A stretch of 64,000 nt of DNA from Actinomadura cremea (GCF_014648495.1 NZ_BMRF01000007.1:1-64000); one strand, 5' to 3'. Counted from the stretch's first letter, positions 43,711 to 52,548 are shown. The notes: generated by a model from the letters alone, not told the origin. Translations and numbers: made by a program.

Positions 43711-44675
43711 GCCAGGAATCCCGAGGACGGCCGCAGCACGCGGCGGGCCGGGGCGGGCGCGGCGTCCAGCGGCGCCATCCCGGCCTCCCGGCGCAGCACC
43801 GCGGTGGCGACGGCGGTGAAGTCGGCGATCGCCCGCGCGTGCTCGGGGTCGGCGGCGCGCCGCCACGCGCAGGACGTCCGCCAGCTCAGCGGCTCGCCGT
43901 GCAGCGGGCGCCAGGCCGCCCCGCCGCCCGGATCGGCGGTGCGGGGGACGAACGCCACGGCCGTCCCGGCGAGGACGAGCCCGAGCGCGAACTGCGGGTG
44001 CCGCGCCTCGTGGACGGCGGGCGGCGCGTACCCGTGCCGGCGGCAGCCGGCGAGCAGCTCGTCGTGGGTGCCGGGCGCCTCGTCGCGCGGGAACGTCACG
44101 AGGTCGCGCCCGGCGAGGTCGGCCAGGTGCACCTCGGGGGCGGCGGCGAGGTCGGCGTCGGCGGGCAGCAGGACCCCGACCGGCTGGCCGAGCAGCGGGC
44201 CGAGCTCCAGGTCGCGGGCGTCGCACGGGTGCCGGACGACGCCCGCGTCGAGCGTCCCGTCGGCGAGCGCGCCGATCTGCGCGGCGGTCGAGATCTCCCG
44301 CAGCTCCAGGCGCAGGTCGGGGCGGCGCTCGCGGAACGCGGCGATCAGCGCGGCGACCGGGGGGCCGCCGAGGTCGCTCGGCAGCCCGGCGCGGACGGTG
44401 CCGACCTCGCCGAGCCGGGCCCGTTCGGAGAGGTCGTAGACGCGTTCCACGCGGGAGAGGATGTCACGGGCGTCGTCCAGCAGGAGCCGTCCCGCCGCGG
44501 TGAGCTCCACCTTCCGGCTCGTCCGGTCGAACAGCCGCACTCCGAGTTCCTTCTCCAGTCGCTGGATCCGCTGGCTCAGCGGCGGCTGGGCCATGCCGAG
44601 CCGCTCCGCCGCGTGACCGAAGTGCAGTTCCTCGGCGACGATGACGAAGCAGTGCAGATGCCCCACGACGTTCAC
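43707..44675 (-). CDS. LysR-family regulator of the beta-lactam island (AmpR-like position)
   Basis: A 322-residue LysR regulator with HTH LHCFVIVAEELHFGHAAERL and MAQPPLSQRIQRLEKELGVR, followed by an effector domain. GTG 44675 was chosen over GTG 44693 because it gives the usual LysR N-terminal spacing and leaves the operator-like element (44686-44730) outside the gene. It is divergent from the PBP gene and coupled to the serine hydrolase gene. By position and shared element it is the likely regulator of the PBP and of the beta-lactamase at 46490-47467, analogous to AmpR in Gram-negative bacteria. Confidence 0.88.
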   Translation of the reverse strand: MNVVGHLHCFVIVAEELHFGHAAERLGMAQPPLSQRIQRLEKELGVRLFDRTSRKVELTAAGRLLLDDARDILSRVERVYDLSERARLGEVGTVRAGLPSDLGGPPVAALIAAFRERRPDLRLELREISTAAQIGALADGTLDAGVVRHPCDARDLELGPLLGQPVGVLLPADADLAAAPEVHLADLAGRDLVTFPRDEAPGTHDELLAGCRRHGYAPPAVHEARHPQFALGLVLAGTAVAFVPRTADPGGGAAWRPLHGEPLSWRTSCAWRRAADPEHARAIADFTAVATAVLRREAGMAPLDAAPAPARRVLRPSSGFLA

Positions 44676-44685
44676 GACCCGGAAC

Positions 44686-44730
44686 GATATCACTTCGGAT
44701 ATGTCTGTGACATCGATATCAATCTTGGAC
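44686..44730 (-). promoter_or_regulatory. Composite operator copy 1 (PBP / LysR divergent promoter)
   Basis: On the minus strand it reads GTCCAAGATTGATAT, then after a variable stretch ATATCCGA, then GATATC. An ungapped 45-base alignment with 47499-47543 keeps all blocks at identical spacing. An inner inverted repeat ATGTC-ACA-GACAT is present in this copy. On the plus strand the element ends in TTGGAC (44725-44730), usable as a -35 box for the PBP gene. Confidence 0.7.
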
Positions 44731-44810
44731 TTTTCGCTGGTCGGCTGCTGTTGTTGGGGCGTTCACGAGCAGCGACGACATACATTCGTCGCCAGGGAAG
44801 GAGAGTGACG

Positions 44811-46481
44811 ATGCGCCGAACCCGAGTGTTGACCGCCGCCGCGGTCGCGGTCGTGGTCGTGCTCGCGGGGGCGGGTGCGGTGTGGTTCCTCCGGGACGGA
44901 GACGATCCCGAGGCCGCCGCGAAGGAGTTCCTCGCCGCCTGGTCGGGCGGCGACCACGCCGGGATGGCGGCGCTCACCTACCGGCCCCCCGCAGACCTGG
45001 CCGAACGCCTCAAGCGGATGCACGACGACCTGGGCGTCACGAAGCAGTCCTACACGGTCGCGTCCGTCGGCGACCCCGACGACGGGAGCGCCGGGGGCTC
45101 CTACACCGCCGAACTGACCCTGTCCGGCGGCCGCGCCTGGTCCTACACCGGCACCCTGCCGCTCACCGAGCAGGACGGCGAGTGGCTCGTCCGCTGGTCG
45201 CCGCAGCTCATGCACCCCGAACTCAAGGACGGGCAGCGGCTGCGCGCCGCCCGCGCGTTCCCGCGCCGCGCCGACGTCCTGGCCGCCGACGGCAGCAGCC
45301 TCACCACCTCGCAGTCGGGGTCGGCGCGGCAGCTCGCCGGGACGGTCGCCGCCGCGTCCGCCGGGGCCGCGAAGGAGATGGGCGCGCCCTACAAGCAGGG
45401 CGACCCGATGGGCGCCGGCGGCCTGCAGCAGCAGTACGAGAAGCGGCTCGCCGGGACGCCCGCGCTCGCCGTGCAGATCGTCGAGGGCGGCGGGCAGGAC
45501 GGCTCCGAGCCCGAGGTCGTCAAGACGCTGCAGCGGTTCGGCGGCAAGGAGGGGCAGCCGCTCAAGACCACGATCGACCCGGTGATACAGGCGTCCGCGA
45601 GCGAGGCGCTGTCGGGCGGCGGGTCCGAGCCCGCGTCGATGGTCGCGCTGCGCCCGTCCACGGGGGAGATCCTCGCGGTGGCGAACAAGCCCGGCGGCTA
45701 CAACCGCGCGCTCATGGGCACCTACCCGCCCGGCTCGACGTTCAAGGTCGTCACCGCCGCCGCGCTCGTCGCGGACGGGGTGTCGGCCGACTCCCGGGTC
45801 GGCTGCCCCGCCACCACGAACGTCGGCGGCCGCGAGTTCCACAACTACCAGTACGAGGACTTCGGGACGGTCCCGTTCCGCGACGCGTTCGCGCACTCGT
45901 GCAACACCACGTTCGCGCGCCTCGCCGTCGACAAGCTGGGGGAGGAGCGGCTCACCGAGGTGGCCGAGCAGTTCGGCTTCAACGCGCCGATCATCGCGGG
46001 GCTCCCGGCCGTCCGGGCGTCCTTCCCGAAGAACACGGACGACACGGGGTTCGCCTCCGCGTCCTTCGGCCAGGGCAAGGTGCTGACCAGCCCCCTCAAC
46101 ATGGCGAGCGTCGCCGCCGCGGCCGCCGACGGCACGTGGCGGTCCCCCCGCCTGGTCGACGCCGAGCTGGCGTCGCGGGCCCACGACGCCGGGGGCAAGA
46201 AGCCCGAGGAGCCGCACAAGCTGGAGCCCGCGGTGAAGAAGGCCCTGCACACGCTGATGCCCGCGGTCGTCAGCGAGGGCACCGCGTCCGGCGTCGACTT
46301 CCCGGCGGGGACGGCGGGCAAGACCGGCACCGCCGAGTACGGCTCCGGAAAGAACCCGCCCGCCCACGCCTGGTTCATCGGCTACCGCGAGGACGTCGCG
46401 TTCGCGGTGGTGGTCGAGGGCGGCGGCGAGGGTGCCCAGGCCGCCGCCCCCATCGCGGCGAAGTTCCTGAAGGGGCTGTAG
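44811..46481 (+). CDS. PBP2-type penicillin-binding protein with MecA-N-like domain
   Basis: A 556-residue membrane-anchored transpeptidase that cross-links peptidoglycan. The N-terminal anchor is LTAAAVAVVVVLAGAGAVWF. It is followed by an NTF2-like domain (about 35-130; AAKEFLAAWSGGDHAGMAAL), as in MecA, then a dimerisation region, and the transpeptidase with STFK (near 309), SCN (in AHSCNTTFA) and KTG (AGKTGTAEYG near 504). ATG 44811 has AAGGAG upstream. It is convergent with the class A beta-lactamase. Presence of a MecA-like N-domain PBP beside a beta-lactamase suggests low-affinity PBP resistance. Confidence 0.92.
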   Translation: MRRTRVLTAAAVAVVVVLAGAGAVWFLRDGDDPEAAAKEFLAAWSGGDHAGMAALTYRPPADLAERLKRMHDDLGVTKQSYTVASVGDPDDGSAGGSYTAELTLSGGRAWSYTGTLPLTEQDGEWLVRWSPQLMHPELKDGQRLRAARAFPRRADVLAADGSSLTTSQSGSARQLAGTVAAASAGAAKEMGAPYKQGDPMGAGGLQQQYEKRLAGTPALAVQIVEGGGQDGSEPEVVKTLQRFGGKEGQPLKTTIDPVIQASASEALSGGGSEPASMVALRPSTGEILAVANKPGGYNRALMGTYPPGSTFKVVTAAALVADGVSADSRVGCPATTNVGGREFHNYQYEDFGTVPFRDAFAHSCNTTFARLAVDKLGEERLTEVAEQFGFNAPIIAGLPAVRASFPKNTDDTGFASASFGQGKVLTSPLNMASVAAAAADGTWRSPRLVDAELASRAHDAGGKKPEEPHKLEPAVKKALHTLMPAVVSEGTASGVDFPAGTAGKTGTAEYGSGKNPPAHAWFIGYREDVAFAVVVEGGGEGAQAAAPIAAKFLKGL

Positions 46482-46489
46482 CCCCCCGG

Positions 46490-47467
46490 CTAGACCTTCT
46501 CGCCGAGGCCGCGGGCCAGGATGGCCGCGGTCTCGGCGACGGCCGCGTCGTCGGCCTCGGCGTCCTTCTTCTTAGCGGTCGTCAGGACCACCATGACCAG
46601 GGGCGCGCCGCCCGGCTCCGGCCAGACGACCGCGATGTCGTTGGCGTTGCCGTAGACGCCCCCGCTGCCGGTCTTGTCGCCGATCGTCCAGGAGTCGGGC
46701 AGGCCGTCGCGGATACGGGTGTCACCCGTCGTGTTGGCCTTCATCCAGGCGATCAGCTGCTCGCGGTCGGCCTCGGCCAGCGCGTCCCCGGCGGTCAGCG
46801 CCCGCAGGTTCGCGGCCCAGGTGCGCGGGACGGTCGTGTCGCGCTTCTCGCCGGGCTTCCACTCGTTCAGCGCGGTCTCCCAGCGGTCGGCGCGGCTGAC
46901 GTCGTCGCCGAGGGAGCGGAAGTACCGGGTGAGCCCCGCCGGGCCGCCGACCTGCTTCATCACCAGGTTCCCGGCCGTGTTGTCGCTCTGGGTGATCGCC
47001 GCATGGCACAGGGCGGAGACGGTCATGCCCGTGTCGACGTGCTTCTCCGTCTCGGGCGACCAGTCGACGAGGTCGTCCTCGGTGTAGTGGATGACGCGCT
47101 CCATCAGCCCGGGGTCGGACGTGCGGGCCTTCTTCAGCACCGCCCCGCAGACCATCGCCTTGAACGTCGACGTGTACGGGAACCGCTGGTCGGCGCGATG
47201 GGACACGAACCGGCCGGTCTCGGTGTCGATCGCGTACGCGCCGATGCGCAGGTTCCGCTTCGCCTCCAGCTTGCTCAGCCGCCTGCCGACCTCCGCCTGG
47301 GACGGCGCGGCCTGGGGGGTCGTGATCGTGGCCGCGCCGCTCTGCGACGTCGCGACCCGCAGGGCCGGGCCCTCCTGCGCGCCGCAGCCGGCGCTCCCCG
47401 CGAGGACGGTGAGGGCCAGCGTCGCGGCACCGGTCGCCGTCCGGAATCGGAATGTAGAAATTCGCAT
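46490..47467 (-). CDS. bla: Class A beta-lactamase, lipoprotein
   Basis: A 325-residue class A serine beta-lactamase with a lipoprotein signal (LAGSAGC, lipid-modified Cys28). Active-site motifs are complete: S100-T-F-K103, SDN 161-163, E197-x-x-x-N201 in RWETALNEW and KTG 265-267. It should hydrolyse penicillins outside the membrane. ATG 47467 has no clear Shine-Dalgarno. TTGGAC (47513-47518, minus strand), 17 bases and GATCTT would start transcription only a few bases upstream, so the mRNA may be nearly leaderless. The gene is controlled by a copy of the composite operator. Confidence 0.95.
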   Translation of the reverse strand: MRISTFRFRTATGAATLALTVLAGSAGCGAQEGPALRVATSQSGAATITTPQAAPSQAEVGRRLSKLEAKRNLRIGAYAIDTETGRFVSHRADQRFPYTSTFKAMVCGAVLKKARTSDPGLMERVIHYTEDDLVDWSPETEKHVDTGMTVSALCHAAITQSDNTAGNLVMKQVGGPAGLTRYFRSLGDDVSRADRWETALNEWKPGEKRDTTVPRTWAANLRALTAGDALAEADREQLIAWMKANTTGDTRIRDGLPDSWTIGDKTGSGGVYGNANDIAVVWPEPGGAPLVMVVLTTAKKKDAEADDAAVAETAAILARGLGEKV

Positions 47468-47498
47468 GCGCAGAGAAGATCAAAGGCACGGGCGCCAT

Positions 47499-47543
47499 GT
47501 CCAATATTGATATTGGACGAAAAGCGATATGCGATCCGATATC
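47499..47543 (+). promoter_or_regulatory. Composite operator copy 2 (beta-lactamase promoter)
   Basis: It begins with the perfect palindrome GTCCAATATTGATATTGGAC (47499-47518), followed by ATATGCGA and GATATC at the same spacing as in copy 1 (44686-44730). It has the same orientation relative to the beta-lactamase as copy 1 has to the PBP, 31 bases from the start codon. The GATATC end touches the LacI-gene stop codon. Confidence 0.7.
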
Positions 47544-48555
47544 ACACCTGGTGAGGCGGCGCGGTGGAGCCGCGGACGACGAGTCGGCCCGGAAGCACAC
47601 GCGGCACCGGGCGTGTCCCGCCGAGCAGCTCCAGCAGGGCCGTCATGCCCTGCGCGCCCAGCTCCTCCGCCGGCAGCCGGACGGTCGTCAGTTCCGGCTC
47701 CAGCGCCGTCGCGAGCAGCACGTCGTCGAACCCCGTCACCGACAGCTCGTCCGGGATCGCCAGCCCCCGCGCCCGCGCCGCCTTGTAGGCGCCCGCCGCG
47801 ATCAGGTCGTCGTCGCACACCAGCGCGGTCGGCCGGTCCCGCCGTGCCAGCAGCCGCGACGCCGCCTCTTTCGCCGACCCGACGTCGATCTCGCACGGCT
47901 CCCGCAGCAGCGCGCCTCCCGGCACGTCCCGGACGACCTCCTCGAGAGCCTGCGCGCGCGCGTGGAACGTGTACTGGTCGACGCCCGCGGCCACGTGCCC
48001 GAACCTGCGGTGCCCGAGCGCCGCCAGGTGCCGCGCGATCGCCCGCATGCCGTCCGCGACCCCGAAGTCGACCGTCGGGACGTCCCCGTGCGGGCCGCTG
48101 TCGAGCATCACCGCCGGGGTGCCCGCGAACCCCGCGAGCGCCTCCCCCTCGAACCACGCCGCCTCGAGCGACGAGGCCAGGATCCCGTCGATCGTCTCGT
48201 GCGGCGCCGCGAACGGCCCCTCGCCGGACGTCCCGTCGTCCGGCCACGTCGACACCACCACCCCGAACCCGTGGCTCGTCGCGACCCGCGCCGCACCCGT
48301 GTAGACCGGCCCGAAGAACGGCGCGGTCAGCGTCGGCACCATCAGCAGGACGGTGCGCGTCCGGCCCAGCCGCAGGTTCCGGGCGGCCGGATTCGGACGG
48401 TAACCGAGGCGTTCGGCGGCCTCGTGCACGCTGCGCGCGGTGGCGGGGGAGACGCGGCCGGTCCACTTCCCGCCCATCACGAGCGAGACCGTGGACTGCG
48501 AAACGCCGGCCTCCTGAGCCACGTCCTTGCTGGTGGGACGGCTGGTCGCCGGCAC
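47542..48555 (-). CDS. LacI-family regulator
   Basis: A 337-residue LacI/GalR regulator. The HTH is KDVAQEAGVSQSTVSLVMGG (near 10-30) with the hinge helix ERLGYRPNPAARNLR, and the C-terminal part is a periplasmic-binding-like sugar domain (TVLLMVPTLTAPFFGPVYTG; VCDDDLIAAGAYKAARARG). GTG 48555 follows GGGAGG. It is divergent from the MFS transporter, whose promoter carries a strong palindrome, so it probably represses that gene. No sugar-catabolic genes are adjacent. Confidence 0.9.
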   Translation of the reverse strand: MPATSRPTSKDVAQEAGVSQSTVSLVMGGKWTGRVSPATARSVHEAAERLGYRPNPAARNLRLGRTRTVLLMVPTLTAPFFGPVYTGAARVATSHGFGVVVSTWPDDGTSGEGPFAAPHETIDGILASSLEAAWFEGEALAGFAGTPAVMLDSGPHGDVPTVDFGVADGMRAIARHLAALGHRRFGHVAAGVDQYTFHARAQALEEVVRDVPGGALLREPCEIDVGSAKEAASRLLARRDRPTALVCDDDLIAAGAYKAARARGLAIPDELSVTGFDDVLLATALEPELTTVRLPAEELGAQGMTALLELLGGTRPVPRVLPGRLVVRGSTAPPHQV

Positions 48556-48705
48556 GTGAGCCTCCCTCGTCGTCGCCGGGAGCGGGACGGTGAACAGAGT
48601 ATTGCGTGTCCGCGGCCCTCCCCGGCCGTCCGAGCGACCCTCCCGAGCACCGTCCGCAACGGGAACCGAACCCGGCGGACACTAGAGACCGCGGCCCGGA
48701 AGTGG

Positions 48706-48733
48706 TACGTATGACTCGCACGAGTACTACGTA
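48706..48733. promoter_or_regulatory. Palindromic operator in front of the MFS gene
   Basis: TACGTATGACTCG (48706-48718), CA, and CGAGTACTACGTA (48721-48733): 13-base arms with 11 matches. It also creates a direct repeat of TACGTATGAC (48706 and 48729). The nearby divergent LacI protein is the most obvious ligand-controlled binder. Confidence 0.6.
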
Positions 48734-48747
48734 TGACGGGGGCGCGG

Positions 48748-49965
48748 ATGCGCGGCTATGTCCTGTTCCTGCGGCGGCGCCACGCGGCGCGGCTGCTCGG
48801 GGGAACACTGCTGGGGCGGCTGCCGAACGGCATGGGGATGCTGGCGGTGGTCCTGCACGTCCGGGCGGACGGCGGCGGCTACCCGCTCGCCGGAACGCTG
48901 TCGGCCCTGCTCGGCCTGGCCACGGCAGCGGGCCAGCCCGTCCTCGGCCGCGCCATGGACCGGTACGGGCAGGGACGGGTGCTCCTGCCGGCCGCGTGCC
49001 TGTCCGCCGTGGGGTTCGTCCTCCTCGCCCTCGTCGGCGCCGACCCGCTGCCGGTGTCGATCGCGGCGGTCGTCCTCGCCGGGTTCGCCACCCCACCCCT
49101 GGAGGCCGGGCTACGCGCCCTCTGGCCCGACGTCCTGGACGGCCCGGAACAGGTCGACGCCGCCTACGCCCTCGACGCGGCGGCACAGGAGATCCTGTTC
49201 ACCGTCGGGCCGCTGCTCGTCGTCGCCGCGGCCGCCCTGAACTCCGAGTCCGCGCTCGTCCTGACCGGCGCGCTCGGCATCGCCGGGACGCTCGTCGTCG
49301 CGCTCTCCGGCCCCTCCCGCCGCTGGCGCGGCGAGCCCCGCGCCGCCGACTGGGCCGGCCCGCTGCGCTCGTCCGGCCTGCGCGTCCTGCTGGTCTCCCT
49401 CGCCTGCGCCGGGATCGCGCTCGGCGTCTACGCGGTCGCCGTCGTCGCCTACGCCGAGCGGCACGGCAGCGACGCCGCGTCCGGCCTCCTGCTCGCCTGC
49501 ATGGCGGGCGGCGCCCTCCTCGGCGGCCTCGTCTACGGCGCCCGCCGGTGGGCGGGCGAGCCGCACCGCAGGCTGCCGTGGCTGCTCGCCGCGCTCGCGA
49601 TCGGCTACGCGCCGCTCGTCCTCGCGCCCGGCCCCGGCGCCATGTCGGTGCTCGCGTTCCTCAGCGGCGTGTTCCTCGCCCCCGTGCTGGCCTGCAGCTT
49701 CTCGCTCGTCGACCGGCTCGCCCCGGCCGGCACCGTCACCGAGGCGTTCGCGTGGGTCGTCGCCGCCGTCGGCGCGGGCGGAGCCCTCGGCTCGGCGGTC
49801 TCCGGCTTCGGCCAGGACCTCGCCGGAGTCCCCGGCGCGTTCGCCGGCGCCGGCATCGGCGGCGTGCTGGCCCTCGTGGTCTGCCTGCTCGGCGTCCGCA
49901 CCCTGCGCCCCATCAGGGCCCCGCTCTTCGCCGAGAAGTCCGCCGAGGCTACACCCAGCCGCTGA
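48748..49965 (+). CDS. MFS transporter
   Basis: A 405-residue major facilitator with about 12 hydrophobic helices and the cytoplasmic-loop signature GRAMDRYGQGRVLLPAA between helices 2 and 3. It resembles the drug-efflux-like or uncharacterised actinomycete MFS group. ATG 48748 was chosen because GGGGGCG lies upstream and the earlier ATG 48733 is inside the palindromic operator. Its last 17 bases overlap the 3' end of the convergent mannosyltransferase gene. The substrate is unknown. Confidence 0.87.
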   Translation: MRGYVLFLRRRHAARLLGGTLLGRLPNGMGMLAVVLHVRADGGGYPLAGTLSALLGLATAAGQPVLGRAMDRYGQGRVLLPAACLSAVGFVLLALVGADPLPVSIAAVVLAGFATPPLEAGLRALWPDVLDGPEQVDAAYALDAAAQEILFTVGPLLVVAAAALNSESALVLTGALGIAGTLVVALSGPSRRWRGEPRAADWAGPLRSSGLRVLLVSLACAGIALGVYAVAVVAYAERHGSDAASGLLLACMAGGALLGGLVYGARRWAGEPHRRLPWLLAALAIGYAPLVLAPGPGAMSVLAFLSGVFLAPVLACSFSLVDRLAPAGTVTEAFAWVVAAVGAGGALGSAVSGFGQDLAGVPGAFAGAGIGGVLALVVCLLGVRTLRPIRAPLFAEKSAEATPSR

Positions 49966-51616
49966 ACCAGATTCGGGCGTGCCAGTCGTCGTACGGGAGC
50001 GTCTCGGCCGACAGGATCGGGTAGAAGTACGCGAAGTTCGCCAGCACCACGAGGACGAACGCGCCCGCGGCCGCGGCGCCGATCACCCGCCGCATCCCCG
50101 CCACGGCCGGGCGCCCGGACGGGACCGGGCCGGGCCCGCCGCCCTCGTACAGGCCGACCCCGCCGGGGTCGGCGTCGTACGCGCCGGCGGCGTGCCCGCC
50201 CGGGGGTCTCGCCGGGCCGATCAAATAGCCGAGGACCAGGACGACCGCCAGCACCATGAACGGGACCAGCGGCGTCGCGTAGAACAGGAACATCGTCCGG
50301 TCGGAGAACGCCGACGGGAACCAGGAGATCCACCCGGCGAGGAACCCGGCGACGATCGCCCCGGCCCGCCAGTCGCGCAGGATGAGCCAGACGAACACCA
50401 GCGCGACCAGCGCGGCGAGCGCGCCCCACCACAGCGCGGGCGTCCCGATCCCGAGGATCTCGCGGGAGCAGCGCTCGCCCACCCCGCAGGAGTTCTGCGG
50501 CTCGGTGTAGAAGAACGCCACCGGACGCTTCAGGATCGGCCAGCCCCACGGCCACGACTGGTAGGGGTGCTCGGCGTCCAGCCCGGTATGGAACTTGAAG
50601 ATCTCCTGGTGGTAGTGCCACAGGTCCGGGAGGGCCTCGAACGGACGCAGCAGGACGTTCGAGGCCGCGTCGCCGCGTCCCCAGCCGCCCGGCCGGAAGA
50701 TCCAGCCCCACCACGTGGCCAGGTAGGTCACGAGGGCGACCAGGACGAGCTGCGCGAACGCCGGCACCGACTCCAGCAGCAGCGTCCCCACCAGGGGCTT
50801 GCGCACCCCGGCCTTGCGGCGGGCGCCGTAGTCCCACAGCACGACCATGATCCCGAACACGGCGATGTAGAACAGGCCCGTCCACTTCACCGCGACCGCC
50901 AGGCCCAGGCAGATGCCCGCGCCGAACCGCCATCCGTGCAGCAGGAACGGCCCGTACGGCGACGGGTGCCCGCGCTCCATCTCCGCCGCGAGACGGCGCC
51001 GCGACCGGTCCCGGTCGTTCACCAGGCAGGCGAACCCCGCGAGGATCCAGAACATCACGAAGACGTCCAGGAGCGCGGCGCGGCTCGTGACGAAGTGCAG
51101 GCCGTCGACGGCCAGCAGCAGCCCGGCGGCGCAGCCCAGCATGGTCGAGCCGGTCATCCGGCGCGCCACCCGGCACAGGATCAGCACCGACAGGGTGCCG
51201 AGGAGTGCGGGCATGAACCGCCAGCCGACCGGCGTCGCGCCGAACATCCACTCGCCGATCGCGATCATCCACTTGCCGAACGGCGGGTGCGCGATGAACG
51301 CGGCGCCGTTCGCCCAGATGTCGGCGTTCGGATCGGCGATCAGGAGCTTGTCGGCGTTCTCGACGGTGTTGTGCTCCCAGCCGAACTCCAGCAGGGCGAG
51401 GGCGTCCTTGGCGTAGTACGTCTCGTCGAAGACGATCTGGTCGGGCTGGCCCAGCCGGTAGAACCGCAGGATCCCCGCGAACGCGGTGATCAGCAGGGGG
51501 CCGATCCAGCTCAGCGGCGCGCTGCCCGGAATCGCCGGGGCGAGCCACTCCCGCAGGGAGTGCGGCCGCCGCCGGATCGTGCGGACCGGGGCGGGCGGCA
51601 GTTCCGTCGTCGCCAT
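49949..51616 (-). CDS. pmt: Protein O-mannosyltransferase (PMT family)
   Basis: A 555-residue GT-C membrane glycosyltransferase that transfers mannose from polyprenyl-phosphomannose to secreted proteins. The catalytic loop shows the essential acidic pair in QIVFDETYYAKDA (first extracytoplasmic loop), followed by HPPFGKWMIAIGEWM. C-terminal PMT_4TMC-like helices contain WISWFPSAFSDRTMFLFYAT. ATG 51616 is divergent from rsmI, the same arrangement known in other actinomycetes. It belongs to an envelope glycosylation segment together with the genes from 53014 to 60841. Confidence 0.93.
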   Translation of the reverse strand: MATTELPPAPVRTIRRRPHSLREWLAPAIPGSAPLSWIGPLLITAFAGILRFYRLGQPDQIVFDETYYAKDALALLEFGWEHNTVENADKLLIADPNADIWANGAAFIAHPPFGKWMIAIGEWMFGATPVGWRFMPALLGTLSVLILCRVARRMTGSTMLGCAAGLLLAVDGLHFVTSRAALLDVFVMFWILAGFACLVNDRDRSRRRLAAEMERGHPSPYGPFLLHGWRFGAGICLGLAVAVKWTGLFYIAVFGIMVVLWDYGARRKAGVRKPLVGTLLLESVPAFAQLVLVALVTYLATWWGWIFRPGGWGRGDAASNVLLRPFEALPDLWHYHQEIFKFHTGLDAEHPYQSWPWGWPILKRPVAFFYTEPQNSCGVGERCSREILGIGTPALWWGALAALVALVFVWLILRDWRAGAIVAGFLAGWISWFPSAFSDRTMFLFYATPLVPFMVLAVVLVLGYLIGPARPPGGHAAGAYDADPGGVGLYEGGGPGPVPSGRPAVAGMRRVIGAAAAGAFVLVVLANFAYFYPILSAETLPYDDWHARIWFSGWV

Positions 51617-51680
51617 GGCGACCATCGTACGGGCGCTCGTGATCGGGTCGGGCGATACGACCGGATGGGACAATGGACCC

Positions 51681-52523
51681 GTGACGGGAACCCTGCTGCT
51701 CGCCGCCGCGCCGATCGGACGTCCCGAGGACGCCTCGTCCCGGCTCCGCGCGGCGCTCTCGGACGTGCCGGTGATCGCCGCCGAGGACACCCGGCGCCTG
51801 CGCCGCCTCGCGAGCGACCTGGGCGTCGAGCCGAGCGGGCGCGTCGTGTCGTACTTCGACCAGAACGAGCGGACGCGCGCGGAGGAGCTCCTCGCGGAGC
51901 TGCTCGCCGGACGGGACGTCCTGGTGATCACCGACGCGGGGATGCCGGGGGTGTCGGACCCCGGCTACCGGCTCGTCCGCGCGGCCGTCGCCGCGGACGT
52001 CCCGATGAGCGTGCTGCCGGGCCCGTCCGCCGTCACCACCGCGCTCGTCCTGTCCGGCCTGCCCACCGACCGGTTCTGCTTCGAGGGCTTCCCGCCGCGC
52101 AAGGACGGGGAGCGGGCCCGGCGGCTCGCCGCGCTCGCCGCCGAGCCGCGCACGATGGTGTTCTTCGAGTCCACGCACCGGATCGCGGCGGCCCTCGACG
52201 CGATGGCCGCGGCCTTCGGCGCGGACCGTCCGGCCGCGGTCTGCCGGGAGCTCACCAAGACCTACGAGGAGGTCCGCCGCGGCCCCCTCGGCGACCTCGC
52301 CGACTGGGCCCGGGACGGCGTGCGCGGGGAGATCACCGTCGTCGTCGGCGGCGCCCCGGAACCCGCCGGGCTGACCGACCCGGACGACCTCGCCGCCGCC
52401 GTCGCGGCCCGGGAGGCGACCGGGACGCGCCGCAACCGGGCCGTCGCGGAGATCGCCAAGGAGAACGGCGTCCCGCGGGCCGTGGTGTACGACGCGGTGG
52501 TCAAAGCGCGGAGCGCTAGGTGA
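51681..52523 (+). CDS. rsmI: 16S rRNA 2'-O-ribose methyltransferase RsmI
   Basis: A 280-residue SAM-dependent methyltransferase that modifies C1402 of 16S rRNA. Signatures are LLLAAAPIGRPEDASSRLRA, AAEDTRRLRRLASDLGV, VLVITDAGMPGVSDPGYRLV, VLPGPSAVTTALVLSGLP and MVFFESTHRIAAAL. GTG 51681 is the usual start. The first helix has AAPIG where many relatives have ATPIG. A 20-bp direct repeat covers its stop codon. Confidence 0.95.
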   Translation: MTGTLLLAAAPIGRPEDASSRLRAALSDVPVIAAEDTRRLRRLASDLGVEPSGRVVSYFDQNERTRAEELLAELLAGRDVLVITDAGMPGVSDPGYRLVRAAVAADVPMSVLPGPSAVTTALVLSGLPTDRFCFEGFPPRKDGERARRLAALAAEPRTMVFFESTHRIAAALDAMAAAFGADRPAAVCRELTKTYEEVRRGPLGDLADWARDGVRGEITVVVGGAPEPAGLTDPDDLAAAVAAREATGTRRNRAVAEIAKENGVPRAVVYDAVVKARSAR

Positions 52524-52548
52524 GCGGGGCGCGGAGCGCTAGGTGAGC
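52506..52548 (+). repeat. 20-bp direct repeat over the rsmI stop codon
   Basis: GCGCGGAGCGCTAGGTGAGC occurs at 52506-52525 and 52529-52548 (period 23). The first copy includes the rsmI stop TAG and a following in-frame TGA motif. It looks like a small slippage duplication. Confidence 0.75.

Noticed and set aside
47499-47518. Palindrome as a terminator for the LacI gene
   Set aside because: The stem is only 8 bp and AT-rich with no U-run. It also aligns with an element in a second promoter, which fits an operator better.
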